From Hippophae tibetana (taxonomy: Eukaryota; Streptophyta; Magnoliopsida; Rosales; Elaeagnaceae), in assembly GCA_037013495.1 (NCBI GenBank), contig CM072801.1, positions 19,775,001 through 19,839,000 of the forward strand: a stretch of DNA of 64,000 nt, read 5' to 3'. Of this stretch, positions 12,400 to 24,451 are shown one piece after another. Made by a program: the position numbers and the translations under genes. Each line of letters begins with the position of its first letter. The stretch's first letter is position 1. The notes below the pieces were generated by a model. The model saw only the letters and a program-made list of their open reading frames with translations. It searched no databases and had not been told where the DNA came from.

Positions 12400-13652
12400 T
12401 TAATTCCTTTTTCGAGCATGAGCTTATCGTTGATCTTTAACTTACAAGAGTTCTTGTTTGGTTTGAGCATCAATCATGCATTCATGTTTAATAAAAAGGG
12501 GAGATTTTCTACAAAATTAGTTATCGTGATTCGTGAGTTTTGGTTGCTTGAGAGTTGAGATCTATGTGCATGTTATCAAGTGAGAAGGACATATCAAGGT
12601 TCCCACATTTTTATTTTTCAATAACAATGATAACTTTCGTAATAAAATAACAAGTGGTTATCTATCTATCTTTTTATCGTCAATTCTTTTTTTTTTTTTG
12701 GGTTCTTCGTCTGTTGCTTAGACTTCTAGGTTTTGAAGTAGCATTTGATAAACTGAATCCATTTTCTAACCTTCCATTGTTACCTACTTCGACTTTCCAT
12801 CTTCCCTTACATCTAGTTTTTTTTAGCCAATGATTATTTTCTTCTTTTACACTTATTGCTTATTACTTGATTTTGTTTCTCTTCACTATTCCATTGGTTA
12901 ATCTCATGTACTTGAGTGATCTTCTATCCTTGCCTATCACCCTATCCAGTTGGTTATTGTTTACAATCATTTTTTTTTATCGTTTCTCAGGTATTTGAAA
13001 GGTTTTTCCCTTTTCCTCACTTTCCAAAATCACAGTTATCCTCTTGTCTTCCCAAACCAATCACTAATCACAAAAATAAACTTTTACCCAATCATTTCAA
13101 TTGCTTCCATAATTTTTCCCATCGTTTCATCCTCTACTTTTTTTTGTTATTTCTATAGATTCTTCACTTATTTTTTTGTCAGGGTTTATTAGGGTTCTTT
13201 AACGCTTCATTTCCCTTTTAGCATCATCATTTTTTTTGGTTTTCCATTAGGCATTGGATGAGTAGCTTCCCAATCTAGTTTTTCAAGTTACTCTTTTGCT
13301 TATTTCGATACTCTTCTGTTGTTTCTTTGGATATCCTTTTAACAACTCTCGTAATTATTCATCTAACATTCTATTTTACCCTAAAAATGTCATTATTTTT
13401 GGTGGCTATTTTGGTTCTCATCATATCCTTAAGTATCACATCTTAGGATCAAGAAAGTTAGTTGATCCTTACCATAGAAACAACCAAAACATACTCACTT
13501 TCCTATACACATATGTAACACTTTCTTTGTAAGGTATTGGGTCACCATAAATAACAACACTATCATCTTCAAGTTTCTCATCCAACTAACTTTGGAAAAG
13601 AAAATCTTATTTTCTCCTTAACACTTCTCATAGTACCTTTCAACCCTCCTCA
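12400..13652 (+). other. T-rich stretch, perhaps LINE 5' UTR
   Basis: A T/C-rich region leading directly into the LINE ORF1 start at 13653. Open frames at 12916-13532 are low-complexity Phe/Ser/Leu products of the T-rich strand and overlap in several frames, so are not genes. A 5' untranslated region of the LINE is a reasonable reading but unproven. Confidence 0.35.
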
Positions 13653-13945
13653 ATGGCAATCACTCCTATTTTTATTACTAATGAAGAAATCGGGGGACTC
13701 ATTGAGCATGCAAAACACTTAGCATGCACTCTACATGTGATTGAAATTGATGAGGATCCTTAAGAATCCATAATTGTAGTTTCAATCAAACTAATTGGCA
13801 AGGTTCTCTCTAAAAACATCATTAAAAAACACCAAGTTTTCAATGCTTTAAAACGAGCTTGGGACTTAGAAGGTGAATATTTTTTTTATTTTATAGATTA
13901 CCACAAAACAAATCTTCTCATTCTCATTCACTTCCCTAGAGATTG
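13653..13945 (+). pseudogene. LINE (L1-type) ORF1 5' part, DUF4283-like
   Basis: From ATG 13653 the sequence reads a Thr/Ile-rich start, then a segment ending EIDEDP and a TAA (about 13760), then in the same frame IKLIGKVLSK and FNALKRAWDLEG followed by a hydrophobic stretch (FFYFIDY). The LIGKVLS...ALKRAW pattern is that of the DUF4283 domain at the start of ORF1 (gag-like) proteins of plant L1 LINEs. The frame contains a stop and ends where tandemly duplicated sequence and the gypsy LTR homology begin. It is a broken 5' fragment; the rest of ORF1 and most of ORF2 are missing. Confidence 0.6.
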
Positions 13946-14125
13946 TATTCCCCGTTATACTCATATCTCTGTGCTACCTTTTCGTGTGTAAAACACAATG
14001 TCTGTTTTATTAAAAAATCTTCTCATTCTCACTCATTTCCCTAAGAGATAGACATTGTAAGCCTTATTATACTCATGTTTGTGTGCTACCTTTCCGTGTG
14101 CATAACATGTTGTCTGTTTTATTCC
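13906..14125. repeat. Tandem duplication across LINE/LTR junction
   Basis: About 105-110 bases starting AATCTTCTCATTCTCATTCA (near 13912) are repeated starting AATCTTCTCATTCTCACTCA (near 14016), each unit running on through CTACCTTT(T/C)CGTGTG to TGTCTGTTTTATT. Copies differ at several positions, so the duplication is not recent. Confidence 0.75.
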
Positions 14126-15196
14126 TACTTAGTGTTTTTTTTTCCTTTGTGTAAGGTTAATTACTGTGGATCAATAATTCATATATACATATAGTTAGGT
14201 ACACTTTGTATGCAAGTATGTTTACACACACTATGTGGTTGGTTTTCATAGTATGCATGCTAGGTAGTGTTGGTTTTCAATGAGCAAGTGTGTAAGTGAG
14301 TAGATGTTTTTTAATTGTGTTTTTAGTTCATTTTGAGTGTGGGTATTTATGAAAATTGCTCGACATATTTTGGAAACAAAAAATGAGATTTTTTAGCACC
14401 TCACCACCCACTTTTCCACACACCTCGCTACCACACATGGTAAGATAATTGACGAAGTGGTGGTAAGGTTGAAAAATTTCTATAAATACCCACCTAATTG
14501 ACATCTCGTCTTTCTATTTTCAGATAACTAATATCTTATGTGTTGTTTGGTATTAGTGATTTGTGACTGTGTGAACAAAACCGAACTTATGAATGGTGAG
14601 AACTCAAGACAATATTTGTGAGTGGGTTGCATATGAGTAATTTGTCAATTGAAAATTATTTGGATGCAACTACTTATTTATGAAAACCTCATTGTAAGAA
14701 TGATTTAAGTTAGCATTCCTCGAGTTCTCACATCTTGCACTATATGTCCATTGGTTATTTATTGGATGTTTGTGTTTGTGAGTGGTTATGTTGATTGTCC
14801 ACTTTACACATTACTAATCTTTGGTTTATGTTCACACCACATTGGGTGATGTTGGATTTGGAGGATAGCCGAGTTTGTATGTCAAATCAGGTTATTGTAG
14901 AGGCAATAAGCGAGAGTAACAATAGGCAGTTAAGATAGGTGTCCTGACTAATAAAGGTATTTGTGTTTATACTTTTTATTGAGTTGTATCTATTTATTAT
15001 TTTTAGTAAATTTTTTGTTATTGAGTAGTTGTCTTAAGTAATAAGAGTATGTTACTACATAGATAGAGTTTCTATGTGAGTTTATTTCGTTATATATGGT
15101 GTTTTTGTATGCTCAAATTGTGGCTACTATAATCAAAGTTGAAATAGTGTATGTTCTTATATACTAAAAATCTCTAATTGGTGCTTTTAGAAAGGT
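14064..15196 (+). repeat. 5' LTR (truncated) of gypsy remnant
   Basis: Aligns over its whole length with 17730-18843 plus 26653-26826: shared anchors include ATAGTTAGGTACACTTT, GGGTATTTATGAAAATT/GCGAGTATTTATGAAAATT, GTTGTAGAGGCAA-type text and CATAGATAGAGTTT/TATAGATAGGGTTT. Most differences are transitions, so both copies are old. Confidence 0.75.
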
Positions 15197-15289
15197 TTAC
15201 AATGGGAAAATGAGATAATTATCCAAGGTAGTTACTGAGAGCTAGGTTATGGTAAAAAAACATAAGCACTTGGGAAGACTAGTGTCATT

Positions 15290-16006
15290 CTAGGATCATT
15301 ATTAGTGATAGAGGAAGTCACATTTGCAATAAAACATTTAATTCCTTATTGTTTAAGTAAGGGAATAAGCATAAAATGTCTACCCCTTACCATCCCCAAA
15401 CAAGTGGGCAAGTATAGGTATCCAATATAAAAGTGAAAAGAATTTTGAAGAAAACTGTGAACATCTCTAGGAAGGATTAGTCATCTAAGTTGGATGATGC
15501 TTTATTGGCGTATAGAACTACATTTAAAACACCAATTGGTACCACCTTATATAAGCTACTTTATGGAAAGGCTTGTCACTTACCATTATAATTGGAGCGC
15601 AAAGCATATTGGGCATTGAAACAGTTGAATATGTTTATAGATGCAGCTGGTGAGAAAATAATGCTTCAAATAAATGAATTGGATGAATTACAGTGAAATG
15701 CTTATGAAAATGCCAAGCTTTACAAGGAAAAGACAAAAATACGGTATGGCAAAAATATTGTGTACTGTATCTTTGAACCATGTCAGAAAGTGTTACTGTA
15801 CAACTCAAGACTCAATTTGTTTTCTGGGAAAATTAAAGAATAGATGGTCAGGTCCATTCATCATTACTAAGGTAACCAACCATAGAGCCATTGAATTAAA
15901 AAACAAAGATAAAGAGCAATTTTTGGTTAATGGGGATATGGTGAAGCACTATTATGAAGATCAATTATCAAATGAAACATTTGTGATAACCTTAGTAGAT
16001 GCACCT
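15290..16006 (+). pseudogene. Ty3/gypsy integrase C-terminal part
   Basis: Reading with frame changes, the plus strand shows the integrase core motifs ISDRGSH (about 15309), YHPQTSGQ (about 15388-15411), a SKLDDALLAYRTTFKTPIG stretch (about 15485-15540), YGKACHLP (about 15560-15585) and, after a TGA at 15693-15695, the C-terminal DNA-binding part with [12 protein letters not shown] and VNGDMVKHYYE ending at a TAG at 16007. Integrase inserts retroelement DNA into the genome; this copy lacks its N-terminal zinc domain and first catalytic Asp and carries stops and frameshifts, so it is dead. Confidence 0.85.
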
Positions 16007-16250
16007 TAGGACTTGATATGACTGTCTAGTCAAAGACATTAAACGTGACTCTAGTTGGGAGGCAACCTAACGTTATTTTACTTATATTTTCATTGTTTTT
16101 GTTTTATAGGTGAATAAATGTGGAAAACAATGACACAATAAGATTAAGCAGTTTCAATGACAGATGTGGTATGCCATGACTAAAGGAGTTTTCTTTCCTT
16201 TTACCTTTTCATATTTATATGTGCACATCGGGAACGATGTGTAATTTAAG

Positions 16251-16263
16251 TTTGGGGGAGGGA
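16251..16263 (+). other. Polypurine tract of gypsy remnant
   Basis: AAGTTTGGGGGAGGGA, preceded by GTGTAATTT, is the usual plus-strand priming tract style of plant Ty3/gypsy elements downstream of integrase. Here it sits about 1.4 kb before the LTR homology begins, as in elements with a long 3' non-coding region, or part of the LTR start is diverged. Confidence 0.5.
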
Positions 16264-17729
16264 CCTTCATTCTCTACATTTTTTATTTTACCATGCATTT
16301 TAAATTTTTAGGGAGTATTTTTTATTTTTAGGATGTTTTTAATCATGATTTGGGTAGAAATTAATAAATATATGGAAACTAAATGCATGCATGCTTGATA
16401 TGAAACATATGAACTCAATGATAAAAATTGGTTGTCATGACTAAGATAAGGAATGTAACATATTTGTTAAGATATTTACATTAATCATGTGATATGCTTG
16501 CTAGTTTTGATTGGATTGATTTAAATTCTTATGTACATGTTCATGATTGATTTTGGTGTGCTTATTGAGAGAAAAAAATTAGTGAGCTATGCAAGTCGAT
16601 GAGATCTACCAAGTTTTAGAATTTATTTGATCATCTTTTAAGGCAAAATCCTAAATAGTATTTAGAAATAGAAATGATTTAGGCCTTATTTGGATTGATT
16701 GAGCCTTTCAAGCTAACCATTGTTAATATCTTTAGTCACTCATTTGAGCCTAACAAAGAACATTTCATATTTGTAAGCCATGTTGTATGTCTAACCAATA
16801 AGCATTACTTTTATCCTTGCACCTTTTAGTTGGTATGAAAATAAAAAAGGCAATCATGTGTTATGTTATAAAGTAAGGTGAAATGTAATGCACCCTATAA
16901 AAAAAATTCACAACATAATTATCCCTCTAAAGAAAAAGAAAATAGAATTGAAAATAAGTTTGAGGGTGTTGTGAAGTTACAAAAAAAAAGATGTGGAAAA
17001 AAAGAATATAAAAAGAATGTCAAAAGAGGGTGACCCTCAAATATAAAGTAAAAGCTCAATTGTAGTTAAAAAGTGCATGATGAACAAAAAAAAGATAAGG
17101 TGTGAAAAGAGCCTAAATGTATTCATTTATCGACCCCTCACCTAAGCCTTACATTACAATCATGTAAAATCCTTATTGATCGTTAGCTAAGTGCATATTT
17201 ATATTAGTAGAGAGAGATGTGAAAAATAGACTTATGATACATGTTCTAAGATTGAATTGAATAGAATGCTCATATAGGTTGATTTCATGAGTAGTATGAA
17301 ATTTAATTGGCATGAGAGTGTGATTAAATTAATTACTATATGGTGTGTAGTTTACATGAGAGAGGAATATATACTAAGTTAGATTCAATTGATCATGTAC
17401 TTTAATTGATAATTATATTGGAGGGATTAAGTATTCCTAGATATTTTCTTCTATATCTTTTTAGTTATCAAATCTAATTTAATTAATTATTGTTATTTAC
17501 TTTTAATTATTTTAATTTTGCTTCCTTAAAATATAAAAACACATAAAAAATTGATTTTTATTTTTTTTAGTTTAAAAATTAATTTATAATAAAATAATCT
17601 CTATGAGAATGATATTTTATTATCATTATATTACATGTTGCGATACATATACTTGTGTATTTATTGCACACACTTCGTGTGTGGCGATCGCTGCAGAAGT
17701 TATCTATAAGAATACATTAAGGTATTAAA
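16264..17729 (+). other. Non-coding 3' region of gypsy remnant
   Basis: No open frame or domain. An A-rich tract occurs at 16900-17100. A TGTTGCGATACATA at 17636 might be the true start of the 3' LTR but has no counterpart in the truncated 5' copy. Confidence 0.4.
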
Positions 17730-18843
17730 TTTGTAAGTCTTATAGCCTTTTGTATCTGTGTTTTCCTTCCCATATGCAAAACATGGAGTTTGTTTATTTT
17801 ACTTAGTATATTTGTGTTCATCTATGTAAGTTTGGTTACTGATATTCAGTAATACACACACGCAAATAGTTAGGTACACTTTTTATATGAGTATATTTAC
17901 ACCCACTATGATGTTTTTTATAATGTAACTACTAGATTGAGCACGCTCTCTCATTGATGTTGTTACTTATGTTTTTGGTTCGGTTCAAGTGCGAGTATTT
18001 ATGAAAATTACTCAGTAATTTTTAGATAAAAAAGTGTTTCTTTGGCACCTTGCCACACCCTTTGATAAGGTCATGGTGAAGTGATTGGAAAGGTCTATGG
18101 TGAGTACAGTGGTAAGATGGTCCTGCTATTGGGTAAATTCTATAAATATTCCCTTTTTTCTTGTTTCTCATTTAGAAAAAATGTAAAGAGCTTTATCAAA
18201 TTGATATCATTTTATTTTATTTTTGGATCACTATTACCTTGAAAGTTGTTCGGTATTATTAACTCATAATTGAATGGGCAAAACCATACTTTTGAGTGGT
18301 GAGTACTCAATGCATTATTTGTGTGTTTTTTTTTTGGTCAAGAGCGTGTGTGGTAAAGAGCGTGTGTCAGCTAGAATTTTCCCTCATGTAATTTTATCTT
18401 ATGTGAGTGTAGTAGTGAGTTCTGTGTCGATTAGGTCTTGCCTTTGTGTAACTTGTTATATATGAGAACAACTCTATGTGAGTGGATTGAGTTGAATTGG
18501 TTGAGCTCTTATATATTTTGGTGATGAGCAATACATGGTTTGACTGTGTCCCACATATATGATTGGTGGTTCGTGGCTTACTGTGTGTCCTACAGAGGTT
18601 ATTGGATGTTCTTGTTTGAGGGTGGTTTTGGTGATTGTTCACATTTTACATTAATGATCTACATTTTCTGATTACACCATTTAGGTAGTGTTGGTTTTGG
18701 AAAAGAGTCAAGTTTGTGTGTCGAACCAAGTTGTTGCAGAGGCAACAATAGGTAGTTTGGATAATGGTCCTGACTGATAAAAGTAATATGGGTTTCATTT
18801 CTGTCAAGGTTGTAATTTTTTTATTTCTTAGTAGATTGTTTAC
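17730..18843 (+). repeat. 3' LTR of gypsy remnant, left part
   Basis: Left part of the LTR up to the insertion point. It ends GATTGTTTAC; the last five bases (TTTAC, 18839-18843) are repeated at 26648-26652 on the other side of the inserted element. Confidence 0.75.
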
Positions 18844-20656
18844 TGATGAATCAAAATCAAGTTCCCGGCAACAGCGCCAAAAACTTGATAAAGACACAAC
18901 AAGACTGGTATCTGGTTAGCAATATCGATCTTATCAGATACTTTAATTTTATATTTGTAAAACTCTTACAAGTGCACGAATCATTTTATAGAAAATGACA
19001 AGTATACTCCCAAGGTCGATCTAAGGAAGGAATATATATGATTTTTAATTTATTATTCAAACTTTTGAAAATGAAATTAAATCCTAAACATCCTATCAAG
19101 ATATTTTGATTTTTGTTTCCTAATCTAACGAAATAGAAAAATAAACATAGATAAGGATTCAATAAACAATAATTCAATTTTTTATCATTCATAACAGTGG
19201 AGTATTTATAAATATAATAATTAGGTTAATTATACTTGCTCATATTATTTAGGTTATCATAGATATAAATTAATATTTGTTGATTTTCTATTTTTGGTAT
19301 GAAAGCGTTCTTGGGCAGAGTCCAAATTCTTTGTTTTAATATTAATTAACTAATATCCTTAGGCTAGGCCTATTCATTAATTAAGTATTAAATTTTAGCT
19401 TTATTTCTAAGAAAAAAACAAACCATCGTTTAAGCGTAGTTAGTTAATTAGACTTTATTCAAGATGTCCAAATTAAACCTAAAAATTTAATTATCTGATT
19501 ACTAACTTTCATATTTTAAAATCATTATTGAAAATATATTATCAATACATTTTCAAATAATAGTTCTTATAAAAAACTTTTGAAATAGAGCTTTACTCTA
19601 ACTACTAGGCGATTGTACCAACAAATAGAAGAGTACTACTCTAAATCACACCAGATAAATAAACCTTAGAAACTAATTTTTAGATTTAAGTTTGTAATGA
19701 AAAAATAGTATATTTCTCTCCATCATCCTTAATAAATTTTGAATAAAAACAAAATCAATTTATTTTATAGAAATGTTTTATCTATTTAATATTACGCAAA
19801 CATAACAACAATTATTATTATATCATATTTACAAACAGCTAATCATGTTAAATATAATCACAGAAAAATTATATATAACATATAATAATAAAACATAAAA
19901 AGATAACGATAAAAAATCGATTAAAATTATACCTTAGTAGAATCCTTACAATAGTTTGGTGCTAATTCTTCTGCTGGAAACCTCCAAATGGATTTGTATC
20001 TTTGCTTATTGAATCAAACACAAAAAATTCATAAAAACTTAGCTAGTTCTTCTCAAAAAGAGAAAAACTTTAAAACTAAAAACTAAAAAAAAAAATTCTA
20101 AAGAGAGAAAGAGTTGAGAAAATTGTGTATTTTGGAATGAGGGAAGAGGTTCCTTTTATAAGTGAGGAAAATATTTCAAAATTAAAATTTGGATGCGTTG
20201 AATAGGTTGGCACACTTATGAAGGCGAAACTTTTTGCAGACGGGCGTTGGGTGCGCGTGGGACACGACGAGGAGTGTGCTGGGTGTATGCTGACGTGTGT
20301 TAGGCATGCGCGCAGAACCTGGCGCGGATGGACTACTTCACGGGCATCAACGTGGATGGGTTGTTACGCATGGGCAACTGGGCGTGAGATTTTGGCTTTT
20401 TGTCCAATTGTTTCCTATCTTTTTGAATTTTCCTTATTTGTTTCTCAATATATTTGTAATGTATTGCCTTCAACATTTTTCTTCATGTCTTTAAGTTATT
20501 TTGGAACAAAAATACCTAAAAAATAATAAAAGTACCCGTGATTCTGAAAAGACAAATTTATATAAAAATATGATAAGATCATACAAATATAAATCTATTT
20601 AATCATTAAAGTACATTAAATCATGGTAATTTTAGTATTTTTTTAAGTACTCATCA
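18844..20656 (-). repeat. LTR copy A of nested element
   Basis: Matches 24452-26647 along its length (for example CAAGTGCACGAATCATTTTA versus CAACTATAGGAATTATTTTA, and the shared AACTAATATCCTTAGG). Near the left edge, on the minus strand, is TGGCGCTGTTGCCGGGAA (18862-18879), which looks like a tRNA primer-binding tract. A GC-rich island with CG-rich words lies at 20211-20395, upstream (minus sense) of the TATA-like TTATAAAAGG. Confidence 0.75.
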
Positions 20657-23600
20657 CAACCCTTAACCAGCTTCTTACTAGTCACTTAGCAAGAGAAGCG
20701 ATAAAAACCAAAAATTAAACTTTCCTAAGTGACTTCCGTGGATTGACACGGTTGCATTTAGCGTATGCAACAAGACTTTAAACCCCTAGGTTGCTCTAGT
20801 GGACAAGTTTAAGTCTCGTGAGAGTTTTCAGTAATGATATTCACAAACATTAACAAAATAAAACAAATGAAATAAGAAGTTAACTAAAATTTAAAATAAA
20901 GTAAAAAGAATAAAATGAAATAAAGAAATGAAATATAAAAACATCTCATGCTTATAATTTCTTTTAAATTTAATAATTAAAATCTTAAATATAGATTATT
21001 TCAACTTCCTAAACATTCATGATTTATTATAATAATTAGTTAAAAATCATTTTCATATTTCATATTAAAAATGTATTAATTTAATTTCACTCAAACTTAG
21101 TGTCATGAATCTGAATTCGCTTCAACTCTATTTCTCACAAGTCAATACTATCAAAAACACAGAATCTTATAGGTTCAAACACTCATACTAATTTATATGC
21201 GAAAGAATTAATGTATAGAAATGAACTAATATGTTCGCATTTGTATAAAGAAGAAAACCTCAAAGTGTTATTTTAACGTTAATCTCTTGAAAGAAATCAA
21301 ATGTAAGGAGTTATAAAATATTATACATTACTTTCATGCATCAATCAAATTCATCAAATAAAAATATCAAGTAATATGCCTTTTAGAAAATGTAGGAAAA
21401 TGCAATGGCTTCTTAAAGAGTTACTTCCTATATTTTCTTTTGCATTAAATCATTTCTAACAACTATTTAGGATTTTTTGGTCATAGTATATAGATTATAC
21501 TATTCATTTTCCTCTCTTTATTTTTATTTTTTGTATAAGAGAATACATTTTTTTAGAGAGTGGACCCATGTACAGATTATACATTTTTTATATGGTAAGA
21601 TGAGTGGTTAATATTTGGCTTTTCTATTTGTATTTGTATAGGTAATTCCAGATATATTTCTTTTTTAATAGAAATCATGCATAAATGAAGAAAGACATAT
21701 ACTATTAGTTTCTACTTAAATAATTTAATTTAAGCAAATAAAAAATAATTATATAACACTTCATTAAGATGTAAAAATTCAAACATTTAATGTTAAGTCT
21801 TATAGAGATAATCTAATAATGTTGAAAAAATTAAAGAAAAGTATTTAGAGTAGAAAACATAATATTTATCAATCAGAATAAAGGATAATAGGCTCAAAAT
21901 ATTTCTCACAAGGGTAGTCTCCACTATTTGATTCCTAAACACCGATTTTGGGTTTAATATAATTTTCACACCTTATCAAGAAATATTAGTAAGGACAAAA
22001 ACTAACTAATTATCATATACTATATGATATATTTTCAAAAATTAATCTAACAGTGCAAAAGACTTAACTATTTATTTAAATTTGATTTAAAGAAATGATA
22101 CATTTTTGTGAAATTTTTTTTAAAACTAATCTTAACATTCTAAAAATTACTAAACCAAATAATAAAACACAATAAAAATGAAAATATGAACATAATTTTT
22201 TTGAAATTAAGCGTGGTAATTTTTCATCACCTCAACTTAGAACTTACATTGTTCTTAATATAACAATTGTAAATTAAATATAAAAAGAAAAGAAAAGAAA
22301 AGTGACCTATTTTCTGAGAATGTGTGAGTAGTGATGAAAAAATGCATGTGCATCTATCATGTTCATCATTAAAGTTTACATAGACAGATCGCTCTGAACT
22401 TCTAATATCTCAACAAATATTTTGAATTTTAACAATTATAAAATTATTCACATGCAATTAAACTAAAATAAATAAAATAAAATAAATAAATAAAAGAAAA
22501 TTACCTAAAATGATGGATTGCCTCTCATCCAACGCTAAGTTTAACATCTTAGCAAAACGTAACTTGGGGAATTTCATTTTAAGTAAACTCAATATTCTCA
22601 CATCATTGAGTCAATCAAACCTACATGTAGGATAAATTTATCTACCTATACTTTTTAAGACATGCCCTATTGATTTTCAAAACTTTATTAACTTAAAATT
22701 AGGGACATGATTGTAGATTTTAGATAAACATTTTCTAGGTACAAGTCAAATAAATAAAGCATCAAAACATATTTGTACCTAGATCTAATAAAGCAACTAC
22801 CTCATTTTATCATAGATTGTGATTAAAAACTTTAAAATTTTGGAGATAGCTTCAAATTTGTTTTGTTTTTTTTACTAATCTAATACTAAGTATTAAAATA
22901 AATACTAAACAATAAAAATTAAGTAAAAGAAACAAACAAAACAAATTAATAAAATAAAAAGAAACAAATAAAACAAAATAAATAAAGTAAAATACAGAAA
23001 AGAAAAAAAAAATTATACAAATCTTACAATCTATATAATACAAACAACTTTTATATAAATTTTGATACATATAATTATACATACTTAAACTATACATATT
23101 TATAATACATTCTATCTACCATATAATATAAACACATTTTTTTACAAATAAATATATATGATTAAATTATACAAAATAAATATTTATAATACATTCTATC
23201 TAATATATAATACAAATAAATTTGTATACAAATAAATTTACGTGATTAAATTGTACATAATACAATACTTGTTATCTAATATATAATACAAAGATATATT
23301 TTATACATGTCATATCATATAATATTTATAAGTTAGTATAGAGAAATAATATATAATAAATAAAAAGAAATAATCTAAAATTAATACAATCTATAGAAGT
23401 TAATAATTAAAAACCTAAGTTAAAAATTAAGTTAATATTTTTTTATTAAAATTAAAAGTAAAGGATAAAAATTAATTAATATTTTATTAATAACATAATA
23501 AATATTAACCAAGAGTACTTCTAAGAAAGAACTACTAGACAAACCTAAGTTAAAAATTAAGTTAATATTTTTTTATTAAAATTAAAAGTAAAGGATAAAA

Positions 23601-24451
23601 ATTAATTAATATTTAATTAATAACATAATAAATATTAACCAAGAGTACTTCTAAGAAAAAATGATGTATTAATACCTCATTAAAAACCATTCTACTAGAC
23701 AAAGAAAAATTCCCAAGAAAAACTAATTACACAAAAGCTTCCAAAAACTAATATCCTAAGAGAACTTCTTTAAATCTTTATTTTTCATCCTATTACACAA
23801 TTGAATATTTTTTTAAAAAATAAATTTAAAAATTAAAAATTAAAAGAAAATTAAAAGTTAATTTTTTTAGAAAAGAAAATAATTAAATAAATTAAAGTTT
23901 AAATTATTTTTTTTAAATTTCAAATTTCAAATTTATAATTTACTGTTCATTGAGATTTAAAAAAAAGTATAAATTTTAATTTTTTTTAGAAAAGAAAACA
24001 ATTAAATAAATTAAAGTCTAAATGATTTTTTAAATTTCAAATTTAAAATTTCTGATTAACTGTTCATTTAATTTTTTGTTACTGTTTTTCTAAATTTAAC
24101 TTTTAAATTTTAATTTTAAATTTTAATTTTAAATTTAAATATTAATTTTTGGATTTACTGTTCACAGAACACTATCCGGAATAGTAGTTCTTGATTTGTT
24201 TTTTAAAATTTAAATTTTTACTTTAAATTTGAAATTTGAAATTTTTTGATTTACTATTTATTTAGATTGGTTTTGTAAATTTTAAATTTTAAATTTTTTT
24301 TTTTTATTTAGTGTTTATTTATATTTTTAAAATTTAATATCTAAATTATATTTATTAATTTTTTTTTATAAATAGTAAATCACAAATTTTTTATATTTTT
24401 TTAAAGCTAAATAAATCAAAATTATGTAAAATACATAAAGTTTAAATTTTT
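20657..24451 (-). other. Interior of nested element, non-coding
   Basis: No retroviral coding motifs in any frame. Includes a poly-A/T rich half (22850-24450), a 130-bp tandem duplication at 23411-23670 and repeated AAATTTCAAATTT/CTGTTCA words at 23920-24260. Confidence 0.55.
23411..23670. repeat. 130-bp tandem duplication
   Basis: Two near-identical units start AAACCTAAGTTAAAAATTAA at 23411 and 23541 (period 130). Only a few bases differ, so this is one of the younger changes in the pile. Confidence 0.85.

Noticed and set aside
12916-13532. Phe/Leu/Ser-rich open frames
   Set aside because: Products of a T-rich strand, overlapping in different frames, without domains or splice context.
20218-20526. 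Open frames in GC-rich patch as a small gene
   Set aside because: Falls within LTR copy A; the equivalent patch in copy B does not preserve the frames.
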